Below are positions 6,082 through 12,859 of a DNA stretch of 33,410 nt, one piece after another (the first letter of the stretch is position 1; the number at the start of each line of letters is the position of its first letter). This DNA comes from an uncultured Oscillospiraceae bacterium. Lineage in GTDB: Bacteria > Bacillota > Clostridia > Oscillospirales > Ruminococcaceae. The stretch covers positions 1 through 33,410 of the forward strand of contig UQMF01000023.1 in NCBI GenBank assembly GCA_900542145.1, in the 5' to 3' direction. The notes under the pieces were generated by a model. That model had not been told where the DNA came from. It searched no databases and was given only the letters and a program-made list of their open reading frames with translations. The translations under genes and the position numbers were made by a program.

Positions 6082-8031
6082 ATGAGCATAGACTGGAATT
6101 TCCCCAGCAACAATTTCGGCACAGTGAGCGGAATCGGGGAAGCCGGAATAGAAACGTTCAAAGGCTCGCCCTATCGCTCCCTCGCAAGGGAGATATGCCA
6201 GAACTCGCTTGACGCAAGACTGGATCCAGGAAAGCCGGTAAAGGTTGATTTTTCGCTGTCATACATATCCTCCGGCGATATAAAGCAGTTTGATTCTCTC
6301 AGGGACGCCTTTAAATCCTGCCGCAGCTTCTGGAGGGAACAGGGTAACAAAAAGACCGTGGATTTCTTCACCAGGGCGCTGAAACGTTCTGAATCTGATA
6401 AGATACCCATGCTGCGCATAAGCGACTTCAACACCACCGGGCTTACCGGCTCGGACAAGGAATATAATTCTCCGTGGCAGAATCTTGTAAAGGCTTCCGG
6501 AGTTTCGTCAAAGGGCGGATCGTCCGGAGGCAGCTTCGGCATCGGGAAATCTGCTCCGTTCGCCTGCTCGGATTTCCGCACTGTTTTCTACTCAACGCTG
6601 GACAACAAAGGGCTGAAAGCGTTCCAGGGAGTTGCACGCCTGGTTTCGTTCCGGCAAAAGAATATTTTCGGTCTGGACTCGGACAGCATGACCACCGGCA
6701 TGGGCTTCTACGGCGATACAAGAAAAAATGCAGCTATTCCGGAGTGCATATCCCTCGACCGTAAATTCCGCCGCCGGACAAGCGGCACAGATGTGTTCAT
6801 CGCCGCGTTTTCCGAGGGAAAAAACTGGCGTGACGATATTATCAGAGCGGTTCTCTCTGAATTCCTGATATCTATTTTCCAGGACGACCTTGTGGTCAGC
6901 GTGGGCGATTGCGAGATATCTTCAAAGACGCTGCCGGCGCTCGTGGAACAATACCGCGAGGTTATACCGGAAGTATTCAACTATTATCAGGCGATGACTT
7001 CGGACGACGCTGTGGTAATAAGCGAGCGCTTTCAGGATCTGGGCATGATAGAGCTGCATCTTCTTATTCAGAAGGACCTGCACCGCAAGATACTCATGAG
7101 CCGCAGCAGCGGAATGAAGATATTCGACCAGAATCGTATTTCTGGCACTATATTCTTCGCAGGAGTATGCATTCTTAAAGACGAAAAGATAAACGCGTAT
7201 TTCAGGGAGATGGAAAATCCCCAGCATGACGCCTGGGAACCCGAGCGTCACAGCAATCCTTCCGCCGCGAAGAAAAATAAACAGGCTCTGTCCAGACGGC
7301 TGAAGGAGATAGTGCAGCAGTACGGAATGCAGACCACTCTCGAGGAGGTTGACGCAGAGGGAATGGGAGAATTCCTGCCGGACGACGAGGGAATATCCGA
7401 CGGAGGCGAGAAAACCGAGACGATAAGCAGCGCTACAAAGGATTTTGACGTCGCCATGTCCGATATCCAGACAGGGCAGAAAGGCTCGGAAAACTATGCG
7501 GATTCCGATGGCGCCCCTGCTGACTGCGGAATGGGTATCGCCGAAGGTGAAAGCAGCGGCGGCACCGGAAGCAAAGATATGTGCGATGATGAAAACAGTT
7601 CCGAGTCGGGAGGCGGATTCGGCGGCGGCGGGGACAGTGAAGGTGCGGACGGTGAAGGAACCGGTATTTTTCAGGTCGGAGTCGAGGACCCCGGGAGCGA
7701 TTCTGCCGTCAGAAAGAAAACAGAAATGCGCGTCATGCGTGTAAGGCTTTTCATGACCGATCCCAAACAACATCGGTATCGGCTGATATTCACGCCGTCA
7801 AAGAGCGCTCAGTGGGGATATCTGCAATTCCAGCTGTCGGGGGAGCAGAGCGCCGTTGACGTTAAGGTGCGCGATTCTTTCCTTGCAGGCAGTGGGAAAA
7901 AGCTGTCCTGCCATAACAACGAAATAATTCTCGGGAGCTTTTCCGCAGGTCAGCGGCTGTCGGTGGATTTTACTATTGACTACGCGGAACAAAGCTCAAT
8001 GGAGGTGAAGCTGTATGGATATCAGATCTAA
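6082..8031 (+). CDS. GHKL-type ATPase (MORC/MutL-like), first gene of a putative defence operon
   Basis: A 649-aa protein with GHKL ATP-binding motifs. The N box is REICQNSLDA (Glu37, Asn41, Asp44). The G1-like box is ISDFNTTGL (Asp115, Gly120). The G2-like loop is GGSFGIGK (149-156). A second conserved-looking part follows (SRSSGMKIF, then REMENPQHDAWEPERH). Next comes an acidic Ser/Gly/Asp-rich linker (about 410-540), then a C-terminal beta-rich domain of about 95 residues. The start at 6082 is chosen because AGGAG (6069-6073) precedes it by 8 bases; an in-frame ATG at 6064 lies upstream of that site. It overlaps the next gene by 17 bases. Stand-alone GHKL ATPases of this type occur in restriction and anti-phage operons; that role is inferred. 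It is not a histidine kinase, since no phospho-acceptor domain is visible. Confidence 0.75.
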   Translation: MSIDWNFPSNNFGTVSGIGEAGIETFKGSPYRSLAREICQNSLDARLDPGKPVKVDFSLSYISSGDIKQFDSLRDAFKSCRSFWREQGNKKTVDFFTRALKRSESDKIPMLRISDFNTTGLTGSDKEYNSPWQNLVKASGVSSKGGSSGGSFGIGKSAPFACSDFRTVFYSTLDNKGLKAFQGVARLVSFRQKNIFGLDSDSMTTGMGFYGDTRKNAAIPECISLDRKFRRRTSGTDVFIAAFSEGKNWRDDIIRAVLSEFLISIFQDDLVVSVGDCEISSKTLPALVEQYREVIPEVFNYYQAMTSDDAVVISERFQDLGMIELHLLIQKDLHRKILMSRSSGMKIFDQNRISGTIFFAGVCILKDEKINAYFREMENPQHDAWEPERHSNPSAAKKNKQALSRRLKEIVQQYGMQTTLEEVDAEGMGEFLPDDEGISDGGEKTETISSATKDFDVAMSDIQTGQKGSENYADSDGAPADCGMGIAEGESSGGTGSKDMCDDENSSESGGGFGGGGDSEGADGEGTGIFQVGVEDPGSDSAVRKKTEMRVMRVRLFMTDPKQHRYRLIFTPSKSAQWGYLQFQLSGEQSAVDVKVRDSFLAGSGKKLSCHNNEIILGSFSAGQRLSVDFTIDYAEQSSMEVKLYGYQI

Positions 8032-8884
8032 GCTGTACCCTTATCCTGTGCTGTCATCGGTGAACGATGACTACACCGGCAGCAGCTTTACATTCACGCC
8101 GGATATCAGCAAAGGACCTCGGGAGGTCGTGTTTGATTTTACGCTGAATTTGCAGGACAGCACGCTGCAGCAGCTTATCAGCGGCGGACAGGCTGAGTTC
8201 GTGATTCATATTGAGTGCCCGTACACCGCATTCCGGGAGATAATCAGATGCTCCTCCGATAACTGTTCACGGCACATAGTGGAAAGCAGGCTCAACGGAA
8301 AGGTGTCCGTGTGCGCGTTCATAGTCGCAAAGCAGGATATACACGGCTATACAAACCCTGCTTTCAACGCGGACTACAGCGACATCAGCTTTGATATCGA
8401 GCGTGGTGGGATACTTGCGGTCGGCGGTCAGTGCAGCGTAGAGATAATCAAGGAAACAGACGAACTGGCAAAGGTGCCGTCCATTTTCTCAATATGCAGG
8501 AGCGCGATGGATTCAGACGAAAGCATGAAAATAGACCTTGACGGAGAAAAAATCGCTATCACGCTGTGCGCAGAAAGCTTCAGCAATTACCGCGTCATGT
8601 CCGCTTCCCCGGCGTATCTGCCGGTGTTCCATTCGATTCTAATTCTGCCGGCGCTTATATATGTATTTGAAACGCTAAAGCGCAGCGGAACGGAAGAATT
8701 TGAACAGCGGCGCTGGTACAGGGCGATATGCAGGACTCTCTCTGCGCAGGGGCTGAAGCTGGATCAGACCACGCTTGACACCTATGAATCATTCGAGCTG
8801 GCGCAGAAGCTGCTGGAGCTTCCGGTAAACAAGGCGATAAATGCGCTCGCACAGCTTGGCGACAGCGTGGAGGACGAACAATGA
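8015..8884 (+). CDS. uncharacterised protein, second gene of the GHKL operon
   Basis: A 289-aa protein that I cannot assign to a named family. The first 150 residues look beta-rich (FTFTPDI, VVFDFTLNL, AEFVIHIECPYTAF, KVSVCAFIV). The last 90 are helical, with an Asp/Glu-rich end. No signal peptide, transmembrane helix or obvious nuclease motif is visible. GGAGGTG (8001-8007) is well placed for ATG 8015, inside the end of the ATPase gene. The stop overlaps the next start by 4 bases (ATGA). Tight overlaps on both sides indicate a protein made in fixed ratio with its neighbours, perhaps a complex subunit or an adaptor that recognises DNA or phage proteins; this is inference. Confidence 0.7.
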   Translation: MDIRSKLYPYPVLSSVNDDYTGSSFTFTPDISKGPREVVFDFTLNLQDSTLQQLISGGQAEFVIHIECPYTAFREIIRCSSDNCSRHIVESRLNGKVSVCAFIVAKQDIHGYTNPAFNADYSDISFDIERGGILAVGGQCSVEIIKETDELAKVPSIFSICRSAMDSDESMKIDLDGEKIAITLCAESFSNYRVMSASPAYLPVFHSILILPALIYVFETLKRSGTEEFEQRRWYRAICRTLSAQGLKLDQTTLDTYESFELAQKLLELPVNKAINALAQLGDSVEDEQ

Positions 8885-9645
8885 AGCTGCATTTTTTGAA
8901 ATATGACGCACTGACTTCCCTGCGTGCAAACGTTGAAGGAAACCTGGCGAAATATCTCCTGCCGACCAACGACTGGATATATGAGTTTTTCGGAGAGGAA
9001 GACCCTTTCGGGGAATTTATGACCACCGTCGGGGATATCAGCTTTGTATATGCCGAAAAGGAACAGGGAAAGGCTGACGTGCAGAACGTTATTACACTGT
9101 ATTCAGCCATGATGAACATAACGGATACCCAGGCTTCCGACGAACGGCTGTGGGCTGGAATGTGCCACGGCGATATGTGGGAGTTCGTGAACAAGCGCTG
9201 GGAAGCTTCCACATCAAAGAAAATAACTAAAGAGGACGTGCTGTCAAGGTATTTTTACGGACAGGGCAGACGGCGTTCGCTGATAACCAACACGCTGGCG
9301 AAGCTGTGGTGGGTAGGTCGGCTGACCTACGACCCGGACCGCAAAGACCCGTTCGAGCTTACGCACTATTTCGAAGATGATTTTTCAAGAAAGACCCTCA
9401 TTTTATTTTCAAGCAATTACATGAGCAGCAGACCCGTTGCGCTGGGACTTCTGAGTGCGCTGACCGACCTGGAGCGGAATACCGCCTGCACCGGAAAGGA
9501 GCGCAAGTTCATCTACCAGGAGGCTTCAAAGTACTTGAATATCCTCGGCGGTACGATGATACTTGACTACTTCACCAAGGAAGAGATAGAAGCCCGCGTG
9601 AAGAATCACATTCTCAGCTTGAAAAAATCTGAGATGACCGTGTGA
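8881..9645 (+). CDS. uncharacterised protein (DUF6339-like), third gene of the GHKL operon
   Basis: A 254-aa soluble protein. Features are an N-terminal acidic segment (YEFFGEEDPFGEF), a Trp-rich middle (RLWAGMCHGDMWEFVNKRW), a basic SRYFYGQGRRRSLITNTLAKLWW segment that may bind nucleic acid, and a helical C-terminus ending KKSEMTV. Length and general look recall DUF6339, but I hold this loosely. The start overlaps the preceding stop (ATGA at 8881-8884), with a GGAGG about 8 bases before. It is the last gene of the operon; a bidirectional terminator follows at 9747-9790. No catalytic motif is recognised, so effector and sensor roles are both possible. Confidence 0.65.
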   Translation: MKLHFLKYDALTSLRANVEGNLAKYLLPTNDWIYEFFGEEDPFGEFMTTVGDISFVYAEKEQGKADVQNVITLYSAMMNITDTQASDERLWAGMCHGDMWEFVNKRWEASTSKKITKEDVLSRYFYGQGRRRSLITNTLAKLWWVGRLTYDPDRKDPFELTHYFEDDFSRKTLILFSSNYMSSRPVALGLLSALTDLERNTACTGKERKFIYQEASKYLNILGGTMILDYFTKEEIEARVKNHILSLKKSEMTV

Positions 9646-9746
9646 ATCGCTGCTCTATAACTGTGCAGTTTTAACCGGAGCACAACAGACCCGGACGAAA
9701 CCCCCACCGTGGGTATCAATATCTTTAAAGTACTCGCTTTTCTGAA

Positions 9747-9790
9747 AAAACCGCTCCCGCAAGCCTCAAATCGGCTCCGGGAGCGGTTTT
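9747..9790. terminator. bidirectional terminator overlapping the end of the deacetylase gene
   Basis: AAAACCGCTCCCG (9747-9759) pairs perfectly with CGGGAGCGGTTTT (9778-9790). A-run and T-run flank both sides, so it can end the GHKL operon (plus) and the deacetylase (minus). The deacetylase stop codon TGA (9766-9768 on the minus strand) lies in the loop, and its last codons form one arm. Confidence 0.85.
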
Positions 9791-10341
9791 CCATCTGTAT
9801 CGAGCGGTTCAACGTCCCACTGGATAACGTTCATGCCCATGCCCTGCACCGTGGTGATGAGGGAATTGTCGTACTCTCCGTAGGGCGCGCGGTAAAGGGT
9901 GGGAGTCTTTCCGGTGATGTCCTCAATCTTGAGGGAGGCTGCCCTGGAATCTGTGATGAGGTCGTTCACGTTGATCCCGCTGACGTGGGGGTGCTGATCG
10001 GAGTGGTTCGCAATCTCATGCCCGGCGTCTGAGAATGCTTTGACGTCCTCCGGGTAGCGGTCGCACCAGTCGCCGGTCACAAAGAACGTCGCCCGGGCGT
10101 CGTATTCGTCCAGAATGTCGATGAGCTCCTGGGTGTTGGAATTCTCCCAGGCGACGTCGAAGGTCAGCGATATTTTCTTGTCGCCGCGCTCAACACAGTA
10201 GATTGGCAGCAGCCGCTCAGTTGCCTGGGTGCCTACGGAGGTGACTACCGCGCAGATTCCTACGGCGGCAGCGGCGGCGGTCAGCGCGCCTATCACCGTG
10301 AGCCGCTTGACTTTTTTTCGGGTAAATGTGATCATTCGCAT
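9766..10341 (-). CDS. polysaccharide deacetylase (NodB/PdaB-like), C-terminally shortened
   Basis: A 191-aa product with an N-terminal membrane anchor or signal segment (VIGALTAAAAAVGICAVV) and a NodB-type domain. Motif 1 is SLTFDVAWEN. The metal site is NHSDQHPHV. RAPYGEYDN and VIQWDV follow. Related PdaB-like enzymes deacetylate or de-N-acetylate cell-wall glycans and usually continue about 50 residues beyond the WDVDSLDW-like motif, ending with an IxLxH histidine motif. Here the frame runs WDVEPLDTDGKPLPEPI and stops inside the terminator, so the last motif is missing. The start at 10341 follows AGGAGG by 8 bases. It is probably an inactive or degenerate gene, or a divergent short form. 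A MITE remnant lies 25 bases upstream. Confidence 0.7.
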   Translation of the reverse strand: MRMITFTRKKVKRLTVIGALTAAAAAVGICAVVTSVGTQATERLLPIYCVERGDKKISLTFDVAWENSNTQELIDILDEYDARATFFVTGDWCDRYPEDVKAFSDAGHEIANHSDQHPHVSGINVNDLITDSRAASLKIEDITGKTPTLYRAPYGEYDNSLITTVQGMGMNVIQWDVEPLDTDGKPLPEPI

Positions 10342-10365
10342 GATGAAGTCCTCCTGTTGTTTTGT

Positions 10366-10404
10366 TAGGGCGATACCGCACAGAGATTGTGCATGTATTG
10401 TTCT
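10366..10404. mobile_element. MITE end fragment (remnant)
   Basis: TAGGGCGATACCGCACAGAG and the following GATTGTGC..GTATTG match one end of MITE copy 1 (reverse complement of 5921-5958) for about 38 bases. The fragment then stops abruptly at the end of MITE copy 2. It looks like an older element cut by, or used as target for, the newer copy. Confidence 0.6.
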
Positions 10405-10581
10405 AGGGCAACACCGCACAATTAACGGCTAACGCCTTTGCCGCACGCTTGCTTGCATCTTTTTCGCCATCTTGCACAATTCGTCCTAGCAAGGCGACAG
10501 CCTTGCGTCGTCCTCATTGTACAATCTGACGAAAAATCTGACGGCGCAATCGCACGACAATAATTATGCGGTATTGCCCTA
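10404..10581. mobile_element. MITE copy 2 (178 bp)
   Basis: TAGGGCAACACCGCACAATTA at the left end and TAATTATGCGGTATTGCCCTA at the right form TA-flanked terminal inverted repeats of the same family as copy 1. TCATTGTACAATCTGAC (10512-10528) is identical to 5902-5918. The interior differs in length and sequence, so this is a related subfamily. No coding capacity. Confidence 0.78.
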
Positions 10582-10703
10582 GAGTTATATGCCGCATTCT
10601 GGACAAATATGACAGGCAGGGGAGTGCGCTGTCAGCGTACCACAAATCCGCCGGCGTGGTGTATACTGATCTCATGGAGGATATTTCCGCCAACTGGTTT
10701 TGA
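10566..10703 (+). pseudogene. probable 3' remnant of a gene cut by the MITE
   Basis: From the MITE right end (10581) an open frame continues to TGA 10703 with protein-like content (ILDKYDRQGSALSAYHKSA, then VVYTDLMEDISANWF). It is followed 12 bases later by a good terminator. The only ATG in frame (10566) lies inside the MITE terminal repeat and has no ribosome-binding site. The arrangement suggests the tail of a gene whose 5' part was lost or displaced. The parent family is not recognised. Confidence 0.4.
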
Positions 10704-10715
10704 ACATATACTGAG

Positions 10716-10752
10716 AACCGCCGTCTGAAATCTACGGCGGTTTTCGGCTTTT
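10716..10752 (+). terminator. intrinsic terminator after the gene remnant
   Basis: AACCGCCGT (10716-10724) pairs with ACGGCGGTT (10734-10742), followed by TTCGGCTTTTT. A real terminator here supports the view that a genuine gene once ended at 10703. Confidence 0.75.
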
Positions 10753-10805
10753 TATCCGCGCTGTCGGGACTGGACGAAATTTCCTGGACAAAATCCCAAA
10801 AAACA

Positions 10806-10839
10806 TTTGACAAATCGGAAAAAATGTGTCACAATATAA
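10806..10839 (+). promoter_or_regulatory. possible promoter of the GH25 gene
   Basis: TTGACA (10806-10811) and TATAAT (10834-10839) are both perfect hexamers, but their 22-bp spacing is too long for a standard sigma-A promoter. The -10 may work with another -35 or an activator. It lies 74 bases before the chosen GH25 start. Confidence 0.35.
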
Positions 10840-10912
10840 TAGGACATTATTTTCCTGCGGCGGAGGATATCCGCGGCTTATTCGTATTGAGTTTCGGCAA
10901 TGGAGTGATAAT

Positions 10913-12523
10913 ATGACATTTTTTAAGAGAGCGGCAGCGGCGGCATTATGCGTTGTCATGCTGGCAGGAAGCACCCTCCCGGCTTTCGCGGAGGAGGGCG
11001 GCGCGAGTATCATTGTGGAGCCAGGCAGCGAAACGTCGGTGATCGACCCGGGCAGCGCGGATTCCGGTGAAACCAGCATAATAGACACCGGCAGCGGCGA
11101 AACTACGATTGTGGACCCGGACGGTGGAGAGAATCCTAAGGACGCCGGCAGGAGCAATCTGGACGTATCGGACGAGCAGTATTCCCAGATAGATCTGAGC
11201 GGATACACTCAGTGGGACGGAAAGACCAAGATGGAATCCGGCACGAATTACTACATAGAGGGCAGGGTGGCTCCCCGGCAGAATTTCACGATACCCAAGG
11301 AAAGCAGGCTTGTCGTCAAGTCCGGCGCGCAGCTGGTATTGTACAAGAACAGGGCAATGAACGTCCGCGGAATAATCACCGTGGAGCCGGAAGCGGAACT
11401 TATCGCCTCCGGTACGCTCACAATATATGAAAAGGCTGGCATTGAGAACTACGGTGCGCTCAAGGGAAGCGTAAGTTCCACCTATCGCGTATGCGGCGAT
11501 CTGATCAACCGCAGCACAGGCAAACTGTCGCTATCCGGCGTTGTCAGCATTTACAAGAATGGCATCCTGCTGAATTACGGCGAGACCGCCTTCACCACCA
11601 ACTCAAAAGTGAAGGTCACCGGCGACTTCCAGACAACGGAAACCGGACGGCTCATATGCAGCGGATACTTCGCGGTGACCATCAACGGACGTACCACCCA
11701 GGCAGGTTACTTCTCGCTTACCGGTGAGGTGGTCAACAGCGGCGTGTTCGTATTCGAGCGCACGGTGAGGTACTACAAATCCAGGGCGGCGAGGTTCTCG
11801 GTATCCAAGAGCAGCCGTCTGATAGACTACCGCCACAGGGACGTGTCTGATCCTGTCCCCGACGGCGAGGACAGCGAGGACGCCACCGACGTCGGAATCA
11901 AGGGCATTGACGTATCTTACGCCCAGGGCGCGGTGGACTGGGCTAAGGTCAAGGCTTCCGGAGTTGAGTTCGCTATGCTGCGTTCCTCCAGGGGTCCGGT
12001 GAGCGACACGCGCCCCTCCGCTGAGGATACCACGTTCCAGTACAACGTGACCGAGGCGACCAGGGCTGGACTGAAGGTGGGCGTTTACCACTACATTTAC
12101 GCGCATACGGTTTCCGACGCGAAGAAGGAAGCCAGGTTCTTCATCAAGACCATCAGCCCCTATCAGATAACTTACCCCGTGGTGCTGGATATCGAGGAGC
12201 AGAGCCAGGCGAAGCTCGGTAAATCCCAGGTCACGAAGATAGTCAAGGCATTCCTGGACGAGGTGAACGCGGCAGGTTACTACGCTATGCTGTACTCCAA
12301 CAAGACATGGCTCACGCAGTATCTGGATATGTCGCAGCTCTCCGGGTACGAGGTATGGCTGGCGCAGTGGAATACCGTGCCGACCTACAAGGGGGATTTC
12401 GGCATGTGGCAGTACAGCTGCAAGGGTATCGTTTCCGGAATAGACGGGTACGTTGACCTCAACCTTTCCTACAAGAACTACGCGAAGATCATCAAGAAGG
12501 GCGGCTATAACCACCTGACCTGA
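10913..12523 (+). CDS. secreted GH25 lysozyme with N-terminal beta-repeat region
   Basis: A 536-aa exported protein. A signal peptide covers residues 1-27 (FFKRAAAAALCVVMLAGS, cut near AFAEE). A low-complexity stretch repeats I-D-x-GS/ET units. About 200 residues of short beta-strand repeats follow (NRAMNVRGIITVEP, LIASGTLTIYEKAGIENYG), probably a beta-solenoid. The last 205 residues form a glycosyl hydrolase 25 domain (GIDVSYAQGAVDW, catalytic DIEEQ, WQYSC, VDLN). GH25 enzymes cleave the beta-1,4 bond between MurNAc and GlcNAc in peptidoglycan. The N-terminal repeat probably anchors the enzyme or binds glycan. Start 10913 is set by GGAG at 10902 and the signal peptide. A likely housekeeping or predatory muramidase; certain at family level. 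Confidence 0.92.
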   Translation: MTFFKRAAAAALCVVMLAGSTLPAFAEEGGASIIVEPGSETSVIDPGSADSGETSIIDTGSGETTIVDPDGGENPKDAGRSNLDVSDEQYSQIDLSGYTQWDGKTKMESGTNYYIEGRVAPRQNFTIPKESRLVVKSGAQLVLYKNRAMNVRGIITVEPEAELIASGTLTIYEKAGIENYGALKGSVSSTYRVCGDLINRSTGKLSLSGVVSIYKNGILLNYGETAFTTNSKVKVTGDFQTTETGRLICSGYFAVTINGRTTQAGYFSLTGEVVNSGVFVFERTVRYYKSRAARFSVSKSSRLIDYRHRDVSDPVPDGEDSEDATDVGIKGIDVSYAQGAVDWAKVKASGVEFAMLRSSRGPVSDTRPSAEDTTFQYNVTEATRAGLKVGVYHYIYAHTVSDAKKEARFFIKTISPYQITYPVVLDIEEQSQAKLGKSQVTKIVKAFLDEVNAAGYYAMLYSNKTWLTQYLDMSQLSGYEVWLAQWNTVPTYKGDFGMWQYSCKGIVSGIDGYVDLNLSYKNYAKIIKKGGYNHLT

Positions 12524-12535
12524 TGGACGATAAAC

Positions 12536-12846
12536 AAACAGGGGCGGATTTCCAGAATCCGTCCCTGTTTCAGCTTGTCGAAAAAATCGATAATTGCCCG
12601 CGAAGCGGGCTTTTGAAATCTGTTTTTTGCCACGGGTCTCCCGGGGCAAAAAACACTTCTATCCGCACAAGTGTATTGGAAACGGCTTCGCCTTATTCCT
12701 TACGCGTGCAGGGTGCATTTTATCGAAGATAAAATGCGTAAAGCTTGGCTTTGCCAAGCTAGTGGATTTGTTCGGCGGAAAAGCCCCTTTAGGGGATTTT
12801 TCGACGGTCTAAAACAGGGGCGGATTTCCAGAATCCGTCCCTGTTT
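12536..12846. repeat. hairpin array bounded by two identical 35-bp inverted repeats
   Basis: The same 35-base hairpin (AAACAGGGGCGGATT, loop TCCAG, AATCCGTCCCTGTTT) occurs at 12536-12570 and 12812-12846. Between them lie at least four more hairpins: GCCCGC/GCGGGC (12596-12610), TTTTTTGCC/GGCAAAAAA (12623-12653), GCATTTTATC/GATAAAATGC (12715-12737) and AGCTTGGC/GCCAAGCT (12742-12760). The outer copies act as terminators, one for the GH25 gene (plus) and one for the GH43 gene (minus). Nothing here codes for protein. The interior resembles the dispersed hairpin repeat at 15970-16104. Confidence 0.75.
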
Positions 12847-12859
12847 GTTATGCTATGGC

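Noticed and set aside
12536..12846. CRISPR-like array
   Set aside because: Only two copies of one repeat, which are themselves long hairpins, and the interior consists of further hairpins rather than regular spacers.
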